Position numbers and translations under genes: made by a program. A stretch of 64,000 nt of DNA from assembly GCF_001625365.1 (NCBI RefSeq), contig NZ_LJJF01000001.1, forward strand, positions 1,364,001 to 1,428,000, read 5' to 3'. This DNA is from Streptomyces sp. MJM8645. GTDB taxonomy: Bacteria; Actinomycetota; Actinomycetes; Streptomycetales; Streptomycetaceae. The notes under the pieces are model-generated. The model was given only the letters and a program-made list of their open reading frames with translations, had not been told where the DNA came from and searched no databases. Positions 8,125 through 15,176 of the stretch are shown here, in pieces (within the stretch, counting starts at the first letter, position 1; every line of letters starts with the position of its first letter).

Positions 8125-8478
8125 ATGACCACTCGAACCTTCCGCATCATGGTGCGCGGCGTCTTCGACGGCCTGAGCGCCGAGCAGCACGCCGAACTCC
8201 TCGCCCGCGCGCCCGAACACGACGTGCTGCGCGCGGCCTTCACCCGCGAGGGACACCTCAGCTACGACCTCGGCGCGCGGGCCGCCTTCACCTTCCGCTT
8301 CCTCGACTCGGGCGAGGCGGAGGAGGACATCCTGGCGGCGGCCGAGCGGGCCGAGCAGGCGGCGCGGGCCTGGCTGGCCGAGCGCGGCTACGGCTACAAG
8401 AACCTGCGCTCCCAGGCCGAGGACCTCTCGCAGGCACCGCTCGGCAAGCGGCAGCGCCGCGCCGCCAACGCCGGCTAG
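8125..8478 (+). CDS. DUF6204 family protein
   Basis: 117-residue soluble protein matching the DUF6204 pattern: an N-terminal TFRIMVRGVFDGL strand, a central HLSYDLGARAAFTFRFLDSG segment, and a C-terminal KNLRSQAEDLSQAPLGKRQ segment. It looks like a single ferredoxin-like alpha/beta domain. Function is unknown. The start codon is almost directly downstream of a promoter-like hexamer with no properly spaced ribosome binding site, which suggests leaderless translation. The MarR gene follows 71 bp downstream in the same direction. Confidence 0.75.
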   Translation: MTTRTFRIMVRGVFDGLSAEQHAELLARAPEHDVLRAAFTREGHLSYDLGARAAFTFRFLDSGEAEEDILAAAERAEQAARAWLAERGYGYKNLRSQAEDLSQAPLGKRQRRAANAG

Positions 8479-8493
8479 CCCCCTCCCCCTCCC

Positions 8494-8548
8494 GCTACCT
8501 CCTTGACGGCTCGCCGCACCGGTATGCTTGAGTAGTCAAGGAGGTAGC
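8494..8548 (+). promoter_or_regulatory. Nested inverted repeats over the marR ribosome binding site
   Basis: A perfect 14-base inverted repeat: GCTACCTCCTTGAC (8494-8507) pairs with GTCAAGGAGGTAGC (8535-8548), 27 bases apart. The right arm contains the Shine-Dalgarno AAGGAGGT of the MarR gene (ATG at 8550). A smaller palindrome CTTGA-GTAG-TCAAG (8527-8540), of the kind bound by MarR dimers, overlaps the right arm. A TATGCT hexamer at 8523-8528 may be a -10. In read-through mRNA the left arm would mask the Shine-Dalgarno; as DNA the palindrome suits an autoregulatory operator. Confidence 0.6.
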
Positions 8549-8549
8549 A

Positions 8550-9101
8550 ATGACAGACTCGCACGCCAACCCGCACACGAACCCACCGGCCGACCCGCAG
8601 GCCAACCCTCAGACCGACCCGCACCCGGGCACCCGGCCCGACCCGCTGGACACCGCCCTGCGGCTGGTCCGCGCCCAGGCCGCCGTGGCCAAGCGCTTCG
8701 ACGCGGGCCTCAGCCGCCTGCACGGCGTGAGCCTGTCCGACTTCACCCTGCTGCTCCACCTCGGCCACGCCCCCGGCGGCCGGATGCGCCGGGTCGACCT
8801 CGCCGAGGCCCTCGGCGTCACCGCCTCGGGCGTCACCCGCGGACTGGCGCCACTGGAGCGGATCGGTCTGGTGAGCCGGGAGGCGGCGGCCCGCGACGCC
8901 CGGGTCGCCTACGCGGCCCTGACGCCGACCGGCCGCGAACGACTCGCCGAGATGCTGTACACGGCCCGGAAGGTCGCGGCCGAGCTCTTCGCCGCCGACC
9001 AGTGGAGCCCCGACGACCTCGACCGCCTCGCCGTCCTGCTCACCCGCCTCGGCGGTACCGCCCCCGACCAGCAGCCGGGGGCGGCCACAGCCCGCGACTA
9101 G
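8550..9101 (+). CDS. MarR family transcriptional regulator
   Basis: 183-residue MarR/SlyA-type regulator. The first 35 residues are a hydrophilic Asn/Pro/Asp/Thr-rich tail. The MarR domain follows: a dimerisation helix (LRLVRAQAAVAKRFDAGL), a winged HTH with recognition region RRVDLAEALGVTASGVTRGL, the wing GLVSREAAARDARVAYAALT, and a C-terminal dimerisation helix. Start and ribosome binding site (AAGGAGGT) are clear and lie inside an inverted repeat. It probably represses itself and perhaps nearby genes. The disordered N-terminal extension is unusual for MarR. The ligand is unknown. Confidence 0.88.
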   Translation: MTDSHANPHTNPPADPQANPQTDPHPGTRPDPLDTALRLVRAQAAVAKRFDAGLSRLHGVSLSDFTLLLHLGHAPGGRMRRVDLAEALGVTASGVTRGLAPLERIGLVSREAAARDARVAYAALTPTGRERLAEMLYTARKVAAELFAADQWSPDDLDRLAVLLTRLGGTAPDQQPGAATARD

Positions 9102-9134
9102 CGGACTGTTGAACCGTCGGACTGTCGAACCGTC
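9101..9134. repeat. Short direct repeat after marR
   Basis: Two imperfect copies of a unit like CGGACTGTTGAACCGT follow the marR stop, and a third broken copy comes just after. They fill the gap to the convergent GNAT gene. No hairpin was recognised. Confidence 0.4.
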
Positions 9135-9148
9135 CGACTACGAAACTG

Positions 9149-9694
9149 CTAGATCCCGAACGGCGCCGCGTACCGCACCGTCCCGGACGGCAACGGGTGC
9201 CGCTCCGGGTCCAGGGCGAGAGCCATCAACGCCTCGTCCGGCACCTCGATGGTCAGCCCGATCCCGTACCCGGAGGCCCGGCCGAAGCCGAACCGCGGGT
9301 AGTAGTCCGGGTGTCCGAGGACGACGACGAAGCGCTCGCCCAGCCGCCGCGCCGCCTCCAGGGCGGCGCGGGTGGCGGCGGAGCCGGCACCGGTCCGCTG
9401 GTACTCGGGCAGGACGGCGACGGGTGCCAGGCAGAGTGCCGGGGTGCCACCGATGTGGCAGCGCGTCAGCAGGGCATGGCCGACCGGGCGGCCGTCCTCG
9501 GCGAGGGCGAGCTGCGACAGTTCGTCGATCCAGGCCTCGTCCGCGCGCAGGGCGTCGACGAGGTCGGCCTCCCCCGGGGTGTCGAAGGCGGCCAGCACGA
9601 TCTCCCGGACGGCTGCGACGTCCGCGGCGGTCTCGACGCGGGTGGTCCACGGGGAGTGCGAGGGGGTGTGCGAGGTCACGTTGAACGTGGTCAT
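9149..9694 (-). CDS. GNAT family N-acetyltransferase (YhbS-like)
   Basis: 181-residue acetyltransferase of the YhbS type. The GNAT fold is visible: AVREIVLAAFDTPGEADLV at the N-terminus, a strand LCLAPVAVLPEYQRTGAGSA containing the acetyl-CoA loop Q-R-x-G-x-G/S, a helix ALEAARRLGERFVVVLG, and the family's HPDYYPRFGFGRASGYGI motif. Soluble. Substrate unknown (small molecule or protein amine). The start at 9694 has only a weak ribosome binding site. A tiny open frame with a strong ribosome binding site lies upstream on the same strand. A paralogue with the same motif order is at 62829-63338. Confidence 0.85.
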   Translation of the reverse strand: MTTFNVTSHTPSHSPWTTRVETAADVAAVREIVLAAFDTPGEADLVDALRADEAWIDELSQLALAEDGRPVGHALLTRCHIGGTPALCLAPVAVLPEYQRTGAGSAATRAALEAARRLGERFVVVLGHPDYYPRFGFGRASGYGIGLTIEVPDEALMALALDPERHPLPSGTVRYAAPFGI

Positions 9695-9754
9695 GATGAA
9701 CGAGGATCCGTTCCGGAGTGGTGTGTTCGTCCGAGGGCGTCAATGCGTCCTCGG

Positions 9755-9781
9755 CCCCGCGAGCTCACGCTCCCAGCGGGG
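9755..9781 (-). promoter_or_regulatory. Hairpin in the GNAT leader
   Basis: CCCCGC and GCGGGG form a 6-bp stem around a 15-base loop, between the small upstream reading frame (9802-9870) and the GNAT start (9694). It could be an attenuator or weak terminator, or be fortuitous in this GC-rich DNA. A TTGACG hexamer lies on the same strand just after it. Confidence 0.3.
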
Positions 9782-9801
9782 ACAGGGGATTGGGGGGAAG
9801 G

Positions 9802-9870
9802 TCAGGCCGACGCCCGGGACGTGAGGGTGGTCCGGGCGCTGCACACGGCGACGGCCTTGGGCGCGGTCAT
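9802..9870 (-). CDS. Possible 22-residue leader peptide
   Basis: A tiny frame of 22 codons with a well-placed ribosome binding site (GAGGAGGTG, six bases before ATG at 9870). The peptide starts MTAPKAVAVC and continues with Ser, Arg and Thr-rich sequence. It ends 107 bp before the GNAT start on the same strand. Good signal and position fit an upstream leader peptide, but codon bias cannot be judged over this length. It may equally be chance. The rest of the gap (9871-10073) holds a GC-rich stretch and no other feature I can support. Confidence 0.35.
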   Translation of the reverse strand: MTAPKAVAVCSARTTLTSRASA

Positions 9871-10073
9871 CAACCCCACCTCCTCGTTTCCCTTGATCCT
9901 GGTCGAACACGAACTCCCCCACCGTAACACCGCCCCCTCACGGCCGTCACCCGGATTTCCGAACCCTCCCAACGCCCCGCCCGGGCCCACCTCCTAGGCT
10001 GAACCCGGCACCCCTGCACCCCGACACCCCCACACCCCGGCACCGCCGCACCACCGCGAAGGGCAGCAACCCC

Positions 10074-10406
10074 ATGACCCACACCCCCGGGCAGCAGCCC
10101 GGCCAGGAGCCCGCCCCCGACCTGACCGTCGACGGCACCGGCCTGCTCTGCGTCCAGCTGCTGCTGCGCCTGCGCGCCCGGATCGCCGACCTGCCGGCCG
10201 GCGCGGTGGTGCACATCCACACCACCGACCCCGCCGCCCCCCTCGACCTGCCCGCCTGGTGCCACCTGACCGGCCACGACTACCTCGGCCCCGTCCCGCA
10301 CCCGGCCACCGACCGCGAGGTGTACGCCCTGCGCCTCACCGCCGCAGCCCGCCCGACCCGCGCCGACCGCCCCTGGCACCCCGCGCCGGACCCGGCCACC
10401 GACTGA
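10074..10406 (+). CDS. TusA-like sulfurtransferase family protein
   Basis: 110-residue small protein of the TusA/SirA-like superfamily. The strand-turn-helix DLTVDGTGLLCVQLLLRLRA places Cys26 where TusA has its sulfur-carrying Cys at the start of helix 1. The usual C-P-x-P is not present (Val-Gln follows the Cys). A second element, HTTDPAAPLDLPAWCHLTGH, matches the D-P-x-x-x-x-D-I-P-x-W-C segment of the family. TusA proteins pass persulfide sulfur between enzymes; whether this one is active without the Pro is unknown. No sulfur-metabolism neighbours are seen. Confidence 0.7.
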   Translation: MTHTPGQQPGQEPAPDLTVDGTGLLCVQLLLRLRARIADLPAGAVVHIHTTDPAAPLDLPAWCHLTGHDYLGPVPHPATDREVYALRLTAAARPTRADRPWHPAPDPATD

Positions 10407-10527
10407 CCACCCCGGCCTGAAATCCCCACGCGCCCCCGCCGGCCGCCCCGCCCGGCTCCCTTCGGCGGTCCGGTGTGCCACGATGGGGAGAGCCGAACGG
10501 CCAAGCCTCACAAGGAGGTTGACCACC

Positions 10528-10998
10528 ATGGATCCGATCCTCAGCTGCCACTGGCACGACCAGGACGGCGAGTGGGCACTGTCCGTCAGCCGCAACGGCG
10601 GCGGCTGGGAGCTGCTCGCCGCCGCGCCCCGCTGGTCCGAGTCGCTCCCGTTCGCCGGGCCGGAGGACGTCCGCCGGCTCGCCCAGGCGCTGCTGGACCT
10701 GCCGTCCGATCCGGAGCCGTACGAGTTCGAATGGCAGCTCTCCCGGACGGAGTTCGAGCGCACCGAGAACGAGCGCACCCACTTCGCGACGCTCGCCGTC
10801 GGGCTGGACCCCACCGACGGCCACCGCCCCTACCTCGCCTACCAGTCGTACTACCACCGGGGGCAGGCGAGCGGGCTCGGCCTGGAGGTGATCTGCGAGG
10901 ACCCCCCGGTCGACCGCCTCCGCGCCCAGGCCCACGCCCTCCTCACCGACCTCCCCGGCCCCCCGCCCGCCCGGCCGCAGCCCCCCTCACCCGGCTGA
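10528..10998 (+). CDS. Hypothetical protein
   Basis: 156-residue soluble protein that I do not recognise. It opens MDPILSCHWHDQDGEWALSV and continues with strand-like segments rich in Trp, Tyr and acidic residues, ending in a Pro-rich tail. No membrane helix, signal or catalytic motif. The ATG at 10528 is fixed by an AAGGAGGT ribosome binding site at 10512-10519; the frame is open further upstream but without such a site. Its neighbour is the convergent rsmB, with no obvious hairpin between them. Confidence 0.7.
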   Translation: MDPILSCHWHDQDGEWALSVSRNGGGWELLAAAPRWSESLPFAGPEDVRRLAQALLDLPSDPEPYEFEWQLSRTEFERTENERTHFATLAVGLDPTDGHRPYLAYQSYYHRGQASGLGLEVICEDPPVDRLRAQAHALLTDLPGPPPARPQPPSPG

Positions 10999-11061
10999 GC
11001 GCACCGCCCTCCCCAGTCCCCCCACCGGGTCACGGGATCACGGGATCACGGGATCAGCGGA

Positions 11062-12495
11062 TCACGCCGTCCGCCGCAGCAGCGCCAGGTACATCGCGTC
11101 CGTCCCGTGCAGGTGCGGCCAGAGCTGCACGTCCGGCCCGTCCCCGAGCGCGGGGACGCCGGGCAGCAGCGGGCGCGCGTCGATCCACTCGACCCGGCCG
11201 CCCTCGGCCCGCAGCACGTCGTCCACGACGGCCCGGGTCTCCGCGAGGTGCGGCGAGCAGGTCGCGTACCCGACGACCCCGCCGACCCGGGTGGCGTCGA
11301 TCGCCGAGCGCAGCAGGTCCCGCTGGAGCGGGCCGAAGGCCGCGACGTCGGCGGGGCGGCGGCGCCAGCGCGCCTCGGGGCGGCGGCGCAGGGCGCCCAG
11401 GCCGGAGCACGGCACGTCGACCAGCACCCGGTCGAAGCCGCCGGAGCGCCAGGCCGGGCGGGTGCCGTCCGCGGTGATCACCGTGTACGGGCCGGGGTTG
11501 CCCTCCAGCGCCCGGGCGACCAGCCGCGCGCGGTGCGGCTGCTTCTCGCTCGCGACCAGCCCGGCGCCGCGTTCGGCGGCCAGCGCCGCGAGCAGCGCGG
11601 CCTTGCCGCCGGGGCCGGCGCAGCCGTCCAGCCAGAGCCGGTCCGGGCCGTCCAGCGGGGCGTTGGCCAGGGCGAGGGCGACCAGCTGGCTGCCTTCGTC
11701 CTGGACGCCCGCCCGGTTGTCCCGGACGGCCTCCAGCGAGCCCGGGTCGCCGCCTTCGGCGAGCCGCAGCGCGAACGGGGACCAGCGGCCGGGCTCGGCC
11801 TCGGGCAGCACGTCGGCGAGTTCGCCGATGTCGACCCGGCCGGGGCGGGCGACGAGGGTCACCTCGGGCCGGGCGTTGTCGGCGCGCAGCAGGTCCTCCA
11901 GGGCGCTGCGCCCGGAGGCGTCGGGCTGCCAGCGGCCGAGCGAGTCCCAGAGCGCGGAGACGACCCAGCGCGGGTGCGAGTGGACGACGGCGAGGTGGTC
12001 CTCGGCGTCCTTCTCGTACGGCGGGGCGACCTTCTCGATCCAGGCGTCCAGGTCGTGGGCGCTGATCCGGCGCAGGACGGCGTTGACGAACTTGGCCTTG
12101 CCGTCGCCGAGCACCACCCGGGCCAGCTCGACGGTGGCCGAGACCGCCGCGTGGCTGGGGATGCGGGTGGTGAGCAGCTGGTGGGCGCCGAGCGAGAGCA
12201 CGTCCAGGACCGGCGGGTCGACCTTGCTGAGCGGCCGGTCGATGCAGGCGGCGATGATCGCGTCGTAGGTGCCCTGCAGGCGCAGGGTGCCGTAGACGAG
12301 TTCGGTGGCGAGGGCGGCGTCGCGCCGGTCCATGCCCTTCTGCTCGGCTTCGCGGAGCAGCGACGGCAGGATCAGGTTGGCGTACGCGTCGCGCTCGTCG
12401 ACGGCGCGCAGCGCGCGGAACGCGACGATCCGGGCCGGGTCCTTCTTCGGGCGGCGGTGCGGGCGGGGGGCGCGCTGGGCGCTGGGGGTGGTCAC
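11062..12495 (-). CDS. rsmB: 16S rRNA (cytosine-5) methyltransferase RsmB
   Basis: 477-residue RsmB (Sun/Fmu), which methylates C967 of 16S rRNA (E. coli numbering). The N-terminal NusB-like RNA-binding domain spans about residues 25-160 (AFRALRAVDERDAYANL). The C-terminal Rossmann methyltransferase has the SAM loop WLDGCAGPGGKAALLAAL and the two m5C-enzyme cysteines, in VDVPCSGLG (near residue 361) and YATCSPH (near residue 411). GTG at 12495 has a GAGG ribosome binding site. It is the last gene of a def-fmt-rsmB run on this strand, as is common in bacteria. Confidence 0.93.
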   Translation of the reverse strand: MTTPSAQRAPRPHRRPKKDPARIVAFRALRAVDERDAYANLILPSLLREAEQKGMDRRDAALATELVYGTLRLQGTYDAIIAACIDRPLSKVDPPVLDVLSLGAHQLLTTRIPSHAAVSATVELARVVLGDGKAKFVNAVLRRISAHDLDAWIEKVAPPYEKDAEDHLAVVHSHPRWVVSALWDSLGRWQPDASGRSALEDLLRADNARPEVTLVARPGRVDIGELADVLPEAEPGRWSPFALRLAEGGDPGSLEAVRDNRAGVQDEGSQLVALALANAPLDGPDRLWLDGCAGPGGKAALLAALAAERGAGLVASEKQPHRARLVARALEGNPGPYTVITADGTRPAWRSGGFDRVLVDVPCSGLGALRRRPEARWRRRPADVAAFGPLQRDLLRSAIDATRVGGVVGYATCSPHLAETRAVVDDVLRAEGGRVEWIDARPLLPGVPALGDGPDVQLWPHLHGTDAMYLALLRRTA

Positions 12496-12519
12496 AGGGT
12501 GCCTCAAGGTGCTGCGGTG

Positions 12520-12561
12520 GTTATCGGTGGCTATCAGACGATTATCAGTGGTTATCAGACG
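12520..12561. repeat. Two 21-bp direct repeats between fmt and rsmB
   Basis: Two adjacent 21-base copies differing at three positions (12520-12540 and 12541-12561), built from the shorter element TATCAG/GGTTATC. The stretch is much more AT-rich than its surroundings. It lies in the 89-bp fmt-rsmB gap. Confidence 0.6.
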
Positions 12562-12584
12562 AACAGTAACGCTAAACCTGAGCC

Positions 12585-13529
12585 TCAGCCCTCGGAGCCG
12601 AAGCGCTCCCCGGACTCCAGCCGCGCCCCGCGCGCCCAGTCCGCCGCCCGCATCTCCTTCTTCCCCTGCGGGCGGACCTCGCCGAGTTCGACCTCGTGGC
12701 TGCCCGTCCCGACCCGCACGCTGTTCTTGCCGACCACGGCCAGCTCCCCGGGCGCCAGGGCGGACGAGTCGGTCAGCAGCTTCACCGGCCCGGTGATCTT
12801 CAGCCGCTCGCCGCGGAACTCCGTCCAGGCGCCGGGCGCCGGGGCGCAGCCGCGCACCACACGGTCGATCCGCAGGGCGGGGTGGCTCCACTCGATGCGC
12901 GCGTCCTCGACGGTGATCTTCGGGGCGAGCGTGACGCCCTCGGCCGGCTGCGGGAGGGCGTGCAGGGAGCCGTCCTCGATGCCGTCCATGGTGGCGGTGA
13001 GCAGTCGCGCGCCGGACACCGAGAGGCGGGTGAGCAGTTCGCCGCTGGTGTCGGTCGGGCGGATCTCCTCGGTGATCACGCCGTAGACCGGACCGGAGTC
13101 CAGGCCCTGCTCGATCAGGAAGGTGGCCGCGCCGGTGACCTCGTCGCCGGCCAGCACCGCGTGCTGGACGGGGGCCGCGCCGCGCCAGGCGGGCAGCAGC
13201 GAGAAGTGCAGGTTGACCCAGCCGTGCTTGGGGATCTCCAGCGTGCCGGGGCGCAGCAGCGCGCCGTAGGCGACCACCGGGCAGCAGTCGGGGGCGAGTT
13301 CGGTGAGCCGGGCGACGAACTCCGGGTCGCTGGGCTTCGCCGGCTTGAGGACCTCGATCCCGGCCTCCTCGGCGCGCTGGGCGACGGGGCTGGCGACCAG
13401 CTTGCGCCCTCGCCCGGCGGGGGCGTCGGGGCGGGTGACCACCGCGACGACCTCGTGCCGGTCGGAGGCGAGCAGGGCGTCCAGGGCGGGAACGGCGACC
13501 TCGGGGGTGCCGGCGAAGACGAGACGCAT
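12585..13529 (-). CDS. fmt: Methionyl-tRNA formyltransferase
   Basis: 314-residue Fmt, which formylates Met-tRNAfMet with 10-formyl-tetrahydrofolate. The N-terminal domain opens [20 protein letters not shown]. The catalytic region has [19 protein letters not shown] with the Asn/His/Asp centre in [21 protein letters not shown]-terminal tRNA-binding domain ([10 protein letters not shown] onward) completes a normal length. ATG at 13529 with a weak AAAGG ribosome binding site. It lies between def and rsmB, and a 15-bp tandem repeat fills the def-fmt gap. Confidence 0.95.
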   Translation of the reverse strand: MRLVFAGTPEVAVPALDALLASDRHEVVAVVTRPDAPAGRGRKLVASPVAQRAEEAGIEVLKPAKPSDPEFVARLTELAPDCCPVVAYGALLRPGTLEIPKHGWVNLHFSLLPAWRGAAPVQHAVLAGDEVTGAATFLIEQGLDSGPVYGVITEEIRPTDTSGELLTRLSVSGARLLTATMDGIEDGSLHALPQPAEGVTLAPKITVEDARIEWSHPALRIDRVVRGCAPAPGAWTEFRGERLKITGPVKLLTDSSALAPGELAVVGKNSVRVGTGSHEVELGEVRPQGKKEMRAADWARGARLESGERFGSEG

Positions 13530-13562
13530 CAAGTGCCTTTCTGCAAGAAGACGTTGGAGATC

Positions 13563-13606
13563 AGAGGGTTCAGCGCCAGAGGGTTCGGCGCCAGAGGGTT
13601 CAGCGC
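13563..13606. repeat. 15-bp tandem repeat, three copies
   Basis: AGAGGGTTCAGCGCC repeated three times (13563-13577, 13578-13592 with one change, 13593-13606 nearly complete). The third copy overlaps the def stop codon. It is a small tandem duplication in the def-fmt gap. Confidence 0.75.
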
Positions 13607-14145
13607 GCGGCGCCGAACGTGCTGTGCGGGGAGACCTTGACGACCGGCGCGGGCGCGCCGCCCCAGTCGGTGTCGCGGATCGCCTTCAGCGCGGCCTTGC
13701 GCTGCTCGCGGTCGAGCCGGTCGATGAAGATGATGCCGTCGAGGTGGTCGGTCTCGTGCTGGATGCAACGGGCGAGCAGCTGGGTGCCCTCCAGGGTGAC
13801 CGGATCGCCGTACATGGTGAAGCCCTTGGCGACCACGCCGTAGGCGCGCTTGGTGTCGTAGCGCAGGCCGGGCAGCGAGAGGCAGCCCTCGGGGCCGTCC
13901 TGCTCCTCCTCGGTCAGCGACAGGTCCGGGTTGATCAGGTGCCCGGTGACACCGTCCACGTGATAGGTGAACACCCGTAGGGAGACGCCGAGTTGGGGCG
14001 CGGCGAGGCCTGCACCAGGGGCGTTGAGCATGGTTTCGGTGAGGTCGCCGACCAGGGTGCGCAGTTCCTTGTCGAACGTGGTCACCGGCTGGGCGGTGGC
14101 CCGCAGGACGGGGTCTCCGAAGAGCCGGATCGGCTGGATCGCCAT
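13600..14145 (-). CDS. def: Peptide deformylase
   Basis: 181-residue peptide deformylase, which removes the formyl group from nascent N-termini. All three family motifs are intact: GAGLAAPQ (G-x-G-L-A-A-P-Q), EGCLSLPG (Cys metal ligand) and QHETDHLDG (H-E-x-x-H with two His ligands and catalytic Glu). The C-terminal tail [14 protein letters not shown] is typical of actinobacterial forms. Located upstream of fmt on the same strand, giving a deformylase-formyltransferase pair. The start [15 protein letters not shown] matches the family. Confidence 0.95.
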   Translation of the reverse strand: MAIQPIRLFGDPVLRATAQPVTTFDKELRTLVGDLTETMLNAPGAGLAAPQLGVSLRVFTYHVDGVTGHLINPDLSLTEEEQDGPEGCLSLPGLRYDTKRAYGVVAKGFTMYGDPVTLEGTQLLARCIQHETDHLDGIIFIDRLDREQRKAALKAIRDTDWGGAPAPVVKVSPHSTFGAAR

Positions 14146-14240
14146 GGGGTACGGGCTCCTGTCCGTCGAGGGTGCGGGGTTGCGGGCAACTACGGGTTCC
14201 CGGCAAGTCTATGCAACGCACCCGGCCCGCCGCCCATGCC

Positions 14241-14276
14241 CTCACACCGCCCCTCACACCGCCCCTCGCACCACCC
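14241..14276. repeat. 12-bp tandem repeat, three copies
   Basis: CTCACACCGCCC at 14241-14252 and 14253-14264, and a diverged copy at 14265-14276. It lies in the 313-bp divergent gap (14146-14458) between def and the HTH gene. Apart from the inverted repeat at 14375 the rest of that gap is GC-rich sequence with no feature I can support. Confidence 0.6.
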
Positions 14277-14374
14277 TTCGCGCGGCCCCGAACGCCCCTC
14301 CCCCACCCCGGCACCGGCTTCTGGCATATCCCGAGTCTGCCCGGCGGCGTTACCCCGGCCCCCGCTTCGGCGTT

Positions 14375-14392
14375 GGTCAAGTGAGATTGACC
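14375..14392. promoter_or_regulatory. Inverted repeat upstream of the HTH gene
   Basis: GGTCAA-N6-TTGACC is a symmetric site 67 bp before the ATG of the HTH protein. TTGACC could also serve as a -35. It suits an operator, possibly for the adjacent HTH protein, but this is only positional inference. Confidence 0.35.
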
Positions 14393-14458
14393 GGGGCCGG
14401 GCGCACGGGACACCGCGCCCCGGCCGAGCTGAACCGTACGGAAGGTGGCACGTAGGCC

Positions 14459-15115
14459 ATGGCCGAGCAGATCAACCACGACGCCCGGGCGCGGGCAAGC
14501 CTGCACCTGCTGGTGCGGGACATCGAGCGGGTGAGGCGGCAGGTCGACGCGCTGCGGACGCTCACCGCCCAGTTGGGCAACGTCTACCGTCCGCGCCGGC
14601 CCAGCACGTCGGCCGGCTTCGTGGTGTACGGACGGGCGCCCGCGCCGACCGTGCGCCTGGCGCAGGAGCTGAGGGAGAGCGTGGAGACCCTGGTCGCGGC
14701 GGCGGTCGAGTTCGACCGGGCGCTGGGCTTCTCCTGGGACTCGGTGGGCTCGGCCCTCGGGGTCACCAAGCAGGCCGTGCACCGCCGGTACGGGATGCGC
14801 CGCCCGACCAGCGAACTCCTCGCCGCCAGCGGTGCCGTCCCGGGCCAGGGCCGCCCGGACCGCTCGGAGGAGCTGCCCGCCGTGCCGTCCGGCGGCCTGG
14901 CGGCGACCGTCCCGGCGGCCCGCCAGGGCGGCCTGGACCGCAGCAGCCTCGACCGCAACGCCCTGGAGCGCAACACCCTCGACCGCAGCAACCTCGACCG
15001 CACCGCACCGGAGCGCGGCAACCTCGACCGCCCCCCGGTCGACCGCACCACCCCCGAGCGCACCCCGATCGACCGCACCCCGATCGACCGCACCGGCATC
15101 CCGCTGCGCGGCTGA
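14459..15115 (+). CDS. HTH protein with C-terminal pentad-repeat tail
   Basis: 218-residue protein. Residues 1-90 are mostly helical and basic ([20 protein letters not shown]). Residues 92-112 read as a helix-turn-helix ([20 protein letters not shown]), of the kind found in small streptomycete DNA-binding proteins. The tail is striking: residues 157-211 are eleven consecutive five-residue units of form x-x-[L/I/V/P]-[D/E]-R ([30 protein letters not shown]). This resembles but does not match classical A-[D/N]-L-x-x pentapeptide repeats. ATG at 14459 follows an AAGGTGG site. Target DNA is unknown. Confidence 0.75.
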   Translation: MAEQINHDARARASLHLLVRDIERVRRQVDALRTLTAQLGNVYRPRRPSTSAGFVVYGRAPAPTVRLAQELRESVETLVAAAVEFDRALGFSWDSVGSALGVTKQAVHRRYGMRRPTSELLAASGAVPGQGRPDRSEELPAVPSGGLAATVPAARQGGLDRSSLDRNALERNTLDRSNLDRTAPERGNLDRPPVDRTTPERTPIDRTPIDRTGIPLRG

Positions 15116-15176
15116 CGCCGCCGTCCGACCAGCGCCATCCGGGGCGGGGTGGCCACTCACCCCGCCCCCGCCGGCC

